DNA of 39,529 bases from positions 1 through 39,529 of the forward strand of contig JAIYEK010000146.1 of the NCBI GenBank assembly GCA_027487015.1, read 5' to 3'. The DNA comes from Erythrobacteraceae bacterium. Lineage in GTDB: Bacteria > Pseudomonadota > Alphaproteobacteria > Sphingomonadales > Sphingomonadaceae. Numbering within the stretch: position 1 is the first letter of the stretch; every line of letters starts with the position of its first letter. Below the pieces are notes generated by a model. It made no database searches and was not told the origin of the DNA. It was given only the letters and a program-made list of their open reading frames with translations. The position numbers and the translations under genes were made by a program. This document shows positions 16,176 to 23,828 of this stretch, piece by piece.

Positions 16176-16351
16176 GCTCACGGCGACGAGGATTTGGAAA
16201 GACGTTCCTGCTCTACCAGCTGAGCTACGGGCCCATAATCAGCGCTCACGCAGCGAAGCGTTAGCGCCCAAAAATGGTGGACCCGGCGGGACTCGAACCC
16301 GCGACCAGGCGATTAACATTCGATGTAGTCCTTCCGGCATTCGCCGTGAGC
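16176..16351 (-). ncRNA. Y-RNA-like RNA 3 holding a split, permuted tRNA with CCA
   Basis: About 176 nt. The outer helix GCTCACGGCGA pairs with TCGCCGTGAGC, then ATGCC/CTCG and an 8-bp helix GGAAGGAC/GTCTTTCC. The head carries a tRNA 3' half first: T arm GCGGG-TTCGAGT-CCCGC, acceptor strand CGGGTCC, discriminator A and CCA (16275-16277). A 40-nt linker with a hairpin at 16242-16267 follows. Then comes the 5' half: acceptor strand GGGCCCG from 16234, TA, and a D arm GCTC-AGCTGGTA-GAGC. The two acceptor strands pair over 7 bp with one G-U. The halves resemble tRNA-Lys or tRNA-Asn. The anticodon region is replaced by the Y stem; a weak CGA-ATGTTAA-TCG hairpin may be a relic. The 5' end abuts RNA 2. 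Confidence 0.85.
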
Positions 16352-16527
16352 TTGGGAAAAGGCCGGGGCAACGAGTTGTGGTGAGACAACGGCCCTTAAG
16401 CTACGTTCCGGTGGCGGGATTCGAACCCGCATCTCCCCGCAGGATTGCTCCCATGAGGCGCTTTACTCGTCGGGCATCGTCTGTGGAGGATGTAGTCCCA
16501 CCGGCATTTGCCCCGACCCTTTCCCAA
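16352..16527 (-). ncRNA. Y-RNA-like RNA 2, permuted tRNA mimic with long anticodon-like arm
   Basis: About 176 nt. An uninterrupted outer helix of about 20 bp with two wobbles (16509-16527 with 16352-16370), the ATGCC/CTCG internal loop and an 8-bp helix GGTGGGAC/GTCTCACC make the stem. The head has D-stem strands AAGC and GCTT in permuted order and a ten-layer anticodon-like arm (CCTC with GGGG, then TGGGA with TCCTG) capped by GCAA. AGAT forms the variable loop, followed by a T arm GCGGG-TTCGAAT-CCCGC. The acceptor stub is minimal, two to three pairs around a GGAA-type loop. An extra GCCC/GGGC pairing may join the head to the stem. Its 3' end directly abuts RNA 3. Confidence 0.82.
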
Positions 16528-16533
16528 ATCTGG

Positions 16534-16634
16534 GTGCGGTCGCGGCGACGAGGATCGGGAAAGACGGGCGCCCTCAATTGAGAGCCACCATCGTGACAGG
16601 ATGTAGTCCTTCCCGGCATTCGCCGCGACCGCAC
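16534..16634 (-). ncRNA. Y-RNA-like RNA 1, short form without tRNA module
   Basis: About 101 nt, starting 12 bases after the rsr stop. The outer helix is 15 bp and perfect (GTGCGGTCGCGGCGA with its complement), then ATGCC/CTCG and a 9-bp helix GGGAAGGAC/GTCTTTCCC. The conserved TACATC follows. The remaining loop of about 40 nt folds only into a simple hairpin (GGTG/CGCC with an inner CTC/GAG) and has no T-arm or D-arm sequence. It resembles a minimal Ro-binding Y RNA. Six bases separate it from RNA 2. Confidence 0.8.
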
Positions 16635-16646
16635 TGTTCAGTTCAT

Positions 16647-18194
16647 TCAAATCTCCACTTCATTGACGACTTCGACCCAGTCGCGCGCCGTCCCGTTGGC
16701 AAAGCGCGCCATCGTGTCGAACACCGCGTCGGTGAACCCACCGACATTCATGATGTCCTTCCGGTCCTTGGCCTGCGCCGAGCCGTAGGGCTGGATGTCG
16801 ATGCAGATCAGCTTCGCGCCCGGGTTACGGGCCTTCAGCCGGGTCCACTCGTTCATCGTCGCCGTCGCCCCGCGCCGGGCGGGATCGAGCCAGGATTCGT
16901 TATCCGACACGATCACCACCACATCGACCTTGGCCTTCTCGCGGTTGAGCAGTTCCAGCGGCGCCGACACCGAAGTGCCCCCGCCACCGACCGCCGCCAG
17001 CTTCGCCGCGTTGACCGCGACGCGCGCCTTGGGATCGAGCTTCACGTCGACGACGCGGTTCTCGAACGGCAGCACGCGGGTCCGCGGATTGCTCCGCAGC
17101 ATCGCGGCCGCCACCAGCGCGGCGATGTCGATGCAGCGCACGACCGAGGTCGCGCCCTTGCGGTATCCGGTCGCAGGCGAGCTCATCGAGCCCGACACGT
17201 CCGGACACACCACGACATGGCCTTGCAGCTTCGGCACCCGCGCCAGCGAGGCTTCGAGCGCCGTTTCCAGCGCCGCCTGCACCACCAGCGGGACGCCTTC
17301 GCCAACTTGCGAAAGCGCGGTCATCAGCTGGTACGGCGCGGGACGAACCTTCGCCATCGCCTCGGCGTCGCCAAGCCGGGCCGCGACCTTTTCGGTCACG
17401 CCTTTGACCTGGAACGCACCCTTGCGGGCCAGCGTGTTGAGGTTCATCCGCAGCGCCTGCCAGCCCATGCGTTCGGCCATCACCGCCCATTGCTTGGGCG
17501 TAAGGTCGAAGGCGGTCAGCCATTCGAAGGGCACATCGGGCAGGGGCCGCGAACGGTCCGCCTTCCATGCCTCGAACGCCGCGATCTCCGCCGGGAGGGC
17601 GGCGACGTCATAGGGCTTGCCGATCAGCCAGCCATAGAACGCACGCCGCTCGGCTGAGGCCGGGGCCGGGTGGACCATCTTGACGATGTCCGCGAGGCTC
17701 GGGTCATTGCCGGTCGCCGCCTGCATCAGCTGGCGGGTCGAGGCATTCTCGAGCCATTCGCGCACCAGCCGCTTGGGCCGCGAGCCCAGCGAGGTCCGCC
17801 CCACCTGGCCCGAACGCATGATCTGCACGAAGGTGCGCAGCATCCGTCCGTTGTCGACCACGCGGCGGAACACCGGGACCATCAGGTCCGGCTCAACGAC
17901 CGAGAGCAGCGCGGCAAGCAGCGCCGGCATGTCCTTCATCGCACCCGACTGGCGGGCATAGACCGCGCACTTGGCGACCCACAGCGGATCGACCGCGCGC
18001 GCCGCTTCCAGCGCCTTGGCGAGCTGCGTTTCGGCATCGGTGTAGAAGCCGTCCGACAGCGTGCCGGTCGCGGCCAGCTGCGCGAGCAGCGCCTCGGGCC
18101 CATAGGCATAGGCGGCCCCGCCGGCTTCGTTCACCGTGTCGGTGCGCGGCAGGAAGCGCGAGAGCGCTGCGGCAAAGAGCGTCTTGTTGGCCAT
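16647..18194 (-). CDS. rsr: Ro60/Rsr TROVE-domain RNA-binding protein
   Basis: A 515-residue orthologue of the eukaryotic Ro60 autoantigen. The TROVE ring of helical repeats covers about residues 10-320 and includes the LWVAKCAVYARQSG and NGRMLRTFVQIMRSGQVGR stretches. A von Willebrand A-like domain follows (about 325-515) with the metal-site motif DVSGSMS at Asp332. In studied bacteria Rsr binds Y RNAs, which gate its ring and tether it to nucleases such as PNPase. The ATG at 18194 has GGAG upstream; earlier starts would run into the promoter leader. First gene of the rsr/Y-RNA/rtcBA operon. Confidence 0.96.
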   Translation of the reverse strand: MANKTLFAAALSRFLPRTDTVNEAGGAAYAYGPEALLAQLAATGTLSDGFYTDAETQLAKALEAARAVDPLWVAKCAVYARQSGAMKDMPALLAALLSVVEPDLMVPVFRRVVDNGRMLRTFVQIMRSGQVGRTSLGSRPKRLVREWLENASTRQLMQAATGNDPSLADIVKMVHPAPASAERRAFYGWLIGKPYDVAALPAEIAAFEAWKADRSRPLPDVPFEWLTAFDLTPKQWAVMAERMGWQALRMNLNTLARKGAFQVKGVTEKVAARLGDAEAMAKVRPAPYQLMTALSQVGEGVPLVVQAALETALEASLARVPKLQGHVVVCPDVSGSMSSPATGYRKGATSVVRCIDIAALVAAAMLRSNPRTRVLPFENRVVDVKLDPKARVAVNAAKLAAVGGGGTSVSAPLELLNREKAKVDVVVIVSDNESWLDPARRGATATMNEWTRLKARNPGAKLICIDIQPYGSAQAKDRKDIMNVGGFTDAVFDTMARFANGTARDWVEVVNEVEI

Positions 18195-18302
18195 CGTCCA
18201 ACTCCATCTGAATTCGTCATTGCGGGCTTTGGGCGGCCGGCCCATTCCGGCCGCCCCTTGTCCTGCATCGCACCGGGGTTCGACCACCCGGCGCATCTAG
18301 AA

Positions 18303-18320
18303 TTGCATAGGACGTGCCAA
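18303..18320 (-). promoter_or_regulatory. sigma-54 promoter of the rsr/Y-RNA/rtcBA operon
   Basis: On the minus strand TTGGCACG-TCCT-ATGCAA matches the -24/-12 consensus TGGCACG-N4-TTGC, with 12 bases from GG to GC as required. Transcription should start near 18294, giving a leader of about 100 nt before rsr. Confidence 0.9.
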
Positions 18321-18348
18321 AAGCTTGGCTGCCCACTTCTTTATTCTT

Positions 18349-18361
18349 TAAAATATTGATT
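18349..18361 (-). promoter_or_regulatory. candidate IHF site
   Basis: On the minus strand AATCAA-TATT-TTA is an exact match to the IHF consensus WATCAANNNNTTR. It lies between the sigma-54 promoter and the palindrome at 18400, the usual place for a DNA bend that brings an activator to sigma-54 polymerase. Confidence 0.6.
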
Positions 18362-18399
18362 TTATTGTCATTTATAGACCCGCTTGACTCAGGTCTTCC

Positions 18400-18411
18400 C
18401 ATCAATTGATG
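18400..18411. promoter_or_regulatory. candidate RtcR upstream activator site
   Basis: CATCAATTGATG is a perfect 12-bp palindrome about 110 bases upstream of the predicted rsr start of transcription, in an unusually AT-rich intergenic region. Assignment to RtcR rests on position and symmetry only. Confidence 0.45.
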
Positions 18412-18459
18412 TCGATTGTATATCCATCTCTATCGTGATTGATAAATTTGGATAACTCG

Positions 18460-19104
18460 ATGACGTCGCACCGCGCACGCGAGCCGAATGTTCTTCTCGC
18501 AACGCTTCCTGACCCCGCCTGGGTGGAATGCCCCCGCTGCTCGCGCCCGGCGCGGGTCGTCCGCAAGCCGCACCGATACCGGTTCGCGGCAGATGCGACC
18601 GTGACGTGCGGGCATTGTTCCTTTCGGCACGAGGATGCCGATGTCTTCAGGAATGTTCACGGGCAGCGCGTGCTATTGTCCCACCGGCGCCCCCGCTGTG
18701 GACGGTGCGGAGGGAACAGGTTCGATTTCCACGATCCCGCGGTTCACCGCCACCGATCGATGGTCGAAGTGCGTGCGCGGTGCGGGGGGTGCGGCGCAAC
18801 GAACGCCTTCCCGGCGCGCGGCGGCGGCATGCTGCCTCGCGATGGGAGTGATCACTGGTTCGGGCTACCCCTCGTGCTGAAGACAGGCTTCGGCCGCTGG
18901 GTCGTATGGGCATACAACCCGGAGCACATTGATCTGATGGAGGCGTGGCTCAGAGCCGACCTCAGGGAGCGGTCACTGCACCCCTATTATGCGACCATGG
19001 CCGCACGCCTGCCTGCTTGGATGAAGGCGGCGCATGCCCGTCCGAAGATGCTGCATGCCTTGGCCAAACTCCGGCAGATTGCCAAGCGTGAGGGCATTTC
19101 ATGA
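18460..19104 (+). CDS. double zinc-ribbon protein coupled to rtcR
   Basis: A 214-residue protein not assigned to a characterised family. Two four-cysteine zinc ribbons are clear: Cys24/27 with Cys50/53, and Cys80/83 with Cys108/111. The C-terminal part carries a WVVWAYNPEHIDLMEAWLR stretch and a basic helical tail (about 175-214). The ATG at 18460 is preferred to an upstream TTG. Its stop overlaps the rtcR ATG (ATGA), so the two proteins are probably made together. It is divergent from rsr. Zinc ribbons and basic tail suggest nucleic acid binding; a role in RNA repair or in RtcR control is inference from position. Confidence 0.8.
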   Translation: MTSHRAREPNVLLATLPDPAWVECPRCSRPARVVRKPHRYRFAADATVTCGHCSFRHEDADVFRNVHGQRVLLSHRRPRCGRCGGNRFDFHDPAVHRHRSMVEVRARCGGCGATNAFPARGGGMLPRDGSDHWFGLPLVLKTGFGRWVVWAYNPEHIDLMEAWLRADLRERSLHPYYATMAARLPAWMKAAHARPKMLHALAKLRQIAKREGIS

Positions 19105-20708
19105 AACCCACCACCGTCATCGGCTTCCTCGGCTCGACCCTCGACGCCGCCAAATTCGGTCCCTCGCGCTGGAACAAGTGGCGGCCCACGGTCAGCATCT
19201 GCATGCAGGAGGATTTGAGGGTCGATCGCTTCGTCCTGATCCATGGCAGCTACCACAGCCGCCTTGCCGAGTTCGTCGCCGAGGATATCCGCTCTGTCTC
19301 GCCCGAGACCGAGGTGGTCCCGCATGTCATGGACTTCGCCGACCCCTGGGACTTCGAGGAAGTCTACGGCAAGCTCCTCGATTTCGCGCGCGGCTTTCCG
19401 TTCGATCCCGAGGTGCAGGACTATCTCGTCCACATCACCACCGGCACCCACGTCGCGCAGATCTGCCTCTTCCTGCTGACCGAGGCGCGTTATCTGCCCG
19501 GCCGTCTGCTGCAGACCCAGCCCGCGCGCGGCGTGCCACAGCCGGTCGGCACATGGGCCCCGATCGACCTCGATCTGTCGCGCTACGATTCCATCGCCAC
19601 GCGCTTCGCCGAAGCGAGCGTGGAGAGCACCAGCTTTCTCAAGAGCGGCATCGACACCCGCAATGCGGGTTTCAACCGGATGATCGAGGAGATCGAGCAA
19701 GTCGCGGTGCGCAGCCGCGCGCCGATCCTGCTGATGGGGCCGACCGGCGCGGGCAAGAGCCAGCTGGCGCGCAAGATTTATGAATTGAAGAAACTGCGCC
19801 ATCAGGTCAGCGGGCCGTTTGTCGAGGTCAATTGCGCGACGCTCAAGGGTGACAGCGCCATGTCCGCGCTATTCGGGCACAAGAAGGGCGCGTTCACCGG
19901 CGCCGTGCAGGATCGCCCGGGGTTGCTCAAGAGCGCGAACAAGGGCGTGCTGTTCCTTGACGAGATTGGCGAGTTGGGGCTGGACGAACAGGCGATGATC
20001 CTGCGCGCGATCGAGGAAGGGCGGTTCCTGCCGGTGGGTGCCGACAGCGATGTCAGCAGCGAATTTCAACTGATCGCCGGGACCAATCGCAATCTGATGC
20101 AAGAGGTTGCCGCGGGACAGTTCCGCGATGATCTGTTTGCGCGGCTCAACCTGTGGACCTTCACGCTGCCAAGCCTTGCCGAGCGGCGCGAGGACATCGA
20201 ACCCAATCTCGACTTCGAGCTTGATCGCTTTGCCGAGCGGGAAGGCACTCGGGTGACCTTCAACAAGGAAGCGCGCGCGCAGTATATCGCCTTTGCGACC
20301 AACCCCGGGGCGAGGTGGTCCGGCAATTTCCGCGACCTCGCTGCGAGCGTCACCCGCATGGCGACGCTTTGCCCCAGCGGGCGGATCGACGCAGATACGG
20401 TCGCGCTTGAAACGGCGAGGCTGGCACGGCTGTGGTCGGGCGAGCCGTCTCAATCCTCCGGGCTTGAGGCGTTCCTCGATCCAGATCGATTGGCGGGGGT
20501 GGATCCGTTCGACCGGGTGCAGCTTGAATATGTCATTTCGGTCTGCCGCACATGCGCCAGCTTGTCAGAGGCGGGACGTTGCCTGTTCGCCGCCTCGCGC
20601 CAGCAACGCAGTTCGACCAATGATGCCGACCGGTTGCGCAAATATCTCGCCAAGTTCGGCTTGGACTGGGCGAGGATAACCGCCGACCGGAGCTTATCGC
20701 AGCGCTGA
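19101..20708 (+). CDS. rtcR: sigma-54-dependent RNA-repair activator RtcR
   Basis: A 535-residue activator. The N-terminal CARF-type sensory domain (about 1-180, with LIHGSY and HITTGTHVAQ) is the RtcR form. The AAA+ domain has Walker A GPTGAGKS at 213-220, the sigma-54-contacting GAFTGA at 263-268 and Walker B LFLDEIGE near 285. A C-terminal helix-turn-helix region follows (about 470-530). RtcR proteins sense RNA damage products and switch on rtcBA. Its likely target is the sigma-54 promoter at 18303-18320. Its start overlaps the stop of the zinc-ribbon gene. Confidence 0.95.
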   Translation: MKPTTVIGFLGSTLDAAKFGPSRWNKWRPTVSICMQEDLRVDRFVLIHGSYHSRLAEFVAEDIRSVSPETEVVPHVMDFADPWDFEEVYGKLLDFARGFPFDPEVQDYLVHITTGTHVAQICLFLLTEARYLPGRLLQTQPARGVPQPVGTWAPIDLDLSRYDSIATRFAEASVESTSFLKSGIDTRNAGFNRMIEEIEQVAVRSRAPILLMGPTGAGKSQLARKIYELKKLRHQVSGPFVEVNCATLKGDSAMSALFGHKKGAFTGAVQDRPGLLKSANKGVLFLDEIGELGLDEQAMILRAIEEGRFLPVGADSDVSSEFQLIAGTNRNLMQEVAAGQFRDDLFARLNLWTFTLPSLAERREDIEPNLDFELDRFAEREGTRVTFNKEARAQYIAFATNPGARWSGNFRDLAASVTRMATLCPSGRIDADTVALETARLARLWSGEPSQSSGLEAFLDPDRLAGVDPFDRVQLEYVISVCRTCASLSEAGRCLFAASRQQRSSTNDADRLRKYLAKFGLDWARITADRSLSQR

Positions 20709-20842
20709 CCATCATCGCCGGCTTCTGATGGGTCAGGAGCCACGGATAAGCCGCGCTGCGGCATGCGGGGTTGCTCAGCCGAGCTTTCGCACATAGCCTT
20801 TGCATCTGCGGTTACGACCGTAGCGGAAGGGGGGAGACGCTT

Positions 20843-23680
20843 GTGCTGAAACCGAATTTGGTAGCGCTACCATGGAAGCTTGTTGCCTGCACCGCGGCGC
20901 TCGTGGGGCTGACCGGCCAAGCCTGGGCGGGCGAAGTGCGGCAGGTGGCGCATGGCATGGTCGTCACCACCGATGCGGGCGACGGGGTCCGCGTGCTCGC
21001 TTATGCCGATGGCACGTTCCGGGTGACCGTCGCCGAGACCCTGCCTGAAGGCCATCCGACCGCGATGGTAGTAGCCGAAGCGGACGGCACGCCCACCTTC
21101 CGGAGCGATGGCGCGGTGGCTACGCTTGTCATGCCGCAAGCCTCGGCCGAGGTGAGCCTCGCTGACGGGCGCGTCACAATCCGCGATCCTCGCGGCGCCC
21201 TTCTGCTGGACGAATACGCCCCGGCGCGAAAGCTCGCTCCTGTGACGATTGAGGGGCAGGCCTGGCTGGCAATGCGGGTCCAGTTCAATCGCGGCACCGA
21301 CGAGGGGCTTTACGGCCTCGGCCAGCACCAGAACCGCCAGATGAACTACAACGGCGAGGACGTCGAACTCGCTCAGCACAACATGGCGATTGCGGTTCCC
21401 TATCTCGTGTCGACGCGCGGCTACGGCCTGCTGTGGGACAACGCCTCGATCACGCGGGTGGGCGATCCCGAGCCCTACGCCAAGCTAGCGCTGGACTGGC
21501 AGGCGCAATACTATCTCGGCGACCGCGAGGTGCTCGCCCGCCGCGAGGCCGCGATCGACTACCAGTACATCAAGGATCAGGCGCGCTGGCCTGCCGAGGC
21601 GAAAGCCGCGACCGAAGCGGCGACCACCGGGCAGAACACGCAAGGCAATGCGCTCGAAAAGCAGCGGGTGGTCTGGACCGGGCGCTTCACCCCGGACGCG
21701 GGCGGCGTCCACAAGTTCCGGCTCTATTCCTCGTCCTATGTGAAGGTCTTCGCCAACGGCCAGCCGGTGCTGGAGCGGTGGCGGCAGAACTGGAATCCCT
21801 GGTACCACAACTTCACGCTCGATCTTGCGGCCGGACAGCCGGTCGACTTACGCGTCGAATGGGAGCCCAATCAGGGCTACATCGCGCTCGAACACGCCGA
21901 TCCGCTGCCGCCCGAAGACCGCCGCTCGGTCAGCTTCGCGAGCGAAGCGGGCAAGGCGATCGACTATTACATCGTCCCCGCCCCGACGATGGACGCCGCC
22001 GTTGCCGGATACCGCCGCCTGACCGGCAAGGCGCCGATGATGCCGCGCTGGGCCTACGGCTTCTGGCAATCGCGCCAGCGCTACAACACGCAGGCAGAGG
22101 TCGTCGGCGTGATGCAGGCCTATCGCGACCAGAAGATCCCCATCGACGCGATCGTGCAGGATTGGTTCTACTGGCCCGAGGACAGCTGGGGCTGCCACTG
22201 CTTCGATCCCGCGCGCTTCCCTGATCCCGCCGCAATGGTCGACGCGGTCAAGGCGCTAAACGGGCGGGTGATGATCTCGGTCTGGCCCAAGTTCTACCCC
22301 GATACCGCCAACGGCAAGGCTCTGCGCGACAAGGGCTTCCTCTACGAACGCCCCCTCGCCGCAGGCCAGCGCGACTGGGTGGGGAAGGGTTACGCCAACA
22401 CTTTCTACGATCCCTACGCCCCGGAGGCCCGCGCGCTCTACTGGCAGCAAATGAAGGACACGCTGCTGCCGCTGGGCTTCGATGCCTGGTGGATGGATGC
22501 GACCGAGCCCGACTGGCATTCGAACCTCTCCATCGAGGAGCGCGCCTACCAGATGACCTCGCCCACCACAGGGGTGCCGGGGGCGGCGATCTTCAATTCC
22601 TATCCGCTGGTCCACGCAGAGGGCGTGGCGGACGGGCTGCGTCTTGCCCAGCCCGACACCCGCCCCTTCATCCTCACCCGCAGCGGCTTTGGCGGAATCC
22701 AGCGCACGTCCTCCGCGCTATGGTCGGGCGATGTCGCCGCGCGGTGGGACGACCTGCGCGACCAGATCAGCGCCGGGCTCAACCTCAGTCTCGCGGGCGT
22801 GCCCAACTGGACGCATGATATCGGCGGTTTCGCGGTCGAGGAGCGCTTCAGCAAGCAGGATCCCGCCCACCTTTCGGAATGGCGCGAGCTCTATTTGCGC
22901 TGGTTCCAGTTCGGTGCCTTCTCGCCGCTATTCCGCAGCCACGGCGAGTTCCCGGCCCGTGAGACCTATCTCGTCAGCGAAGGCGATCCGGCGATGCGGG
23001 ACGGCCTGCTGCATTACCACCACCTGCGCTACCGGCTGCTGCCCTATATCTACACGCTGGCGGCAGCGACGCACTTCGAGGATGCCACGATCCTGCGTCC
23101 GCTGGTGATGGACTTCGAAAGCGACAAGACCGTCTGGGGTATCGACGACCAATACCTGTTCGGCCCGTCGATCATGGCAGCTCCGGTGACCGAGTTTCAG
23201 GCCCGCTCGCGGCAGGTTTACCTGCCGAGCGGGACCGACTGGCATGACGCGCTCACGGGCAAGTGGTTGACGGGCGGCCAGACCATCACCGCAGCCGCCC
23301 CGCGCGAGCGGATGCCGCTCTTCGTGAGGGCCGGAGCCATCATTCCGGCTGGGCCCGACGTCCAGTGGACCGGCGAGAACCCGCAAGGGCCGCTCACGGT
23401 CCATGTCTTCGCCGGGGCCGATGGCCGCTTCACGCTCTACGAGGATGCAGGCACCGACATGGGCTACGCCCGCGGAGAGTTCGCCCGCATCCCGATGGAT
23501 TGGAACGAGTCCAGCCGCACGCTGACGCTGGGTCCCCGCGAAGGCAGCTTCCCAAGCATGTCTGCGACGCGCCAGATCACCGTGGTCCTCCACGATGGAC
23601 GAGGGACCGGCAATGTCTTCGAAGAACGCAAAGGGCGGACACTGACCTACGAAGGCAAGCTGATCGCGCTCGCGCTATAG
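20843..23680 (+). CDS. secreted GH31 alpha-glycosidase with PA14 insert
   Basis: A 945-residue enzyme with a Sec-type signal peptide (residues 1-29, ending GQAWA). A GH31 N-terminal domain comes first, then a PA14 domain at about 276-358, then the catalytic barrel. The nucleophile is Asp552 in WWMDATEPD and the acid/base is Asp630 in LWSGDV. C-terminal beta domains follow. GH31 enzymes with PA14 in this place are mostly alpha-xylosidases that act on xyloglucan oligosaccharides, so that activity is likely but unproven. The GTG at 20843 is chosen because of a GGGGAG ribosome site and the signal peptide directly after. No other sugar genes are adjacent. Confidence 0.9.
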   Translation: MLKPNLVALPWKLVACTAALVGLTGQAWAGEVRQVAHGMVVTTDAGDGVRVLAYADGTFRVTVAETLPEGHPTAMVVAEADGTPTFRSDGAVATLVMPQASAEVSLADGRVTIRDPRGALLLDEYAPARKLAPVTIEGQAWLAMRVQFNRGTDEGLYGLGQHQNRQMNYNGEDVELAQHNMAIAVPYLVSTRGYGLLWDNASITRVGDPEPYAKLALDWQAQYYLGDREVLARREAAIDYQYIKDQARWPAEAKAATEAATTGQNTQGNALEKQRVVWTGRFTPDAGGVHKFRLYSSSYVKVFANGQPVLERWRQNWNPWYHNFTLDLAAGQPVDLRVEWEPNQGYIALEHADPLPPEDRRSVSFASEAGKAIDYYIVPAPTMDAAVAGYRRLTGKAPMMPRWAYGFWQSRQRYNTQAEVVGVMQAYRDQKIPIDAIVQDWFYWPEDSWGCHCFDPARFPDPAAMVDAVKALNGRVMISVWPKFYPDTANGKALRDKGFLYERPLAAGQRDWVGKGYANTFYDPYAPEARALYWQQMKDTLLPLGFDAWWMDATEPDWHSNLSIEERAYQMTSPTTGVPGAAIFNSYPLVHAEGVADGLRLAQPDTRPFILTRSGFGGIQRTSSALWSGDVAARWDDLRDQISAGLNLSLAGVPNWTHDIGGFAVEERFSKQDPAHLSEWRELYLRWFQFGAFSPLFRSHGEFPARETYLVSEGDPAMRDGLLHYHHLRYRLLPYIYTLAAATHFEDATILRPLVMDFESDKTVWGIDDQYLFGPSIMAAPVTEFQARSRQVYLPSGTDWHDALTGKWLTGGQTITAAAPRERMPLFVRAGAIIPAGPDVQWTGENPQGPLTVHVFAGADGRFTLYEDAGTDMGYARGEFARIPMDWNESSRTLTLGPREGSFPSMSATRQITVVLHDGRGTGNVFEERKGRTLTYEGKLIALAL
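20859..20872. promoter_or_regulatory. candidate LacI-family operator in the 5' end of the GH31 gene
   Basis: TGGTAGCGCTACCA is a perfect 14-bp palindrome of the kind bound by LacI-family sugar repressors in alphaproteobacteria and xanthomonads. It begins 16 bases after the chosen start codon, so it would block early elongation or overlap the transcription start. Confidence 0.5.
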
Positions 23681-23773
23681 CGGCCTGATCACGAGCCGAT
23701 CCGCGCGTTTCCGATCCACCGGCGTGGGGCAACTGTGGTGCATGGAGTCGCTGAAACAGCGCCAGATGCGACA

Positions 23774-23796
23774 GAACAGCCCCGCAAGGGGTGTTC
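23774..23796 (+). terminator. possible terminator after the GH31 gene
   Basis: GAACA pairs with TGTTC and CCCC with GGGG around GCAA, with one bulged G. There is no clear T run, so termination is uncertain. Confidence 0.35.
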
Positions 23797-23828
23797 TCAT
23801 GGGACCTCATGAAAAATCGTCAAAATGC

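Noticed and set aside
16211-16305. An ordinary tRNA gene within RNA 3
   Set aside because: The 3' half precedes the 5' half and there is no proper anticodon stem joining them. A normal cloverleaf cannot be formed in linear order.
16131-16620. A CRISPR-like array, because GGACTACAT recurs at intervals
   Set aside because: The recurring segments are short and part of paired RNA stems, intervals are irregular (about 100-190 bases) and there are no uniform repeats, spacers or cas genes.
16043-16650. Several open frames on both strands across the RNA array, up to 84 codons
   Set aside because: They cross conserved RNA helices, have no ribosome sites or recognisable protein features, and base changes in this region keep pairing, not codons.
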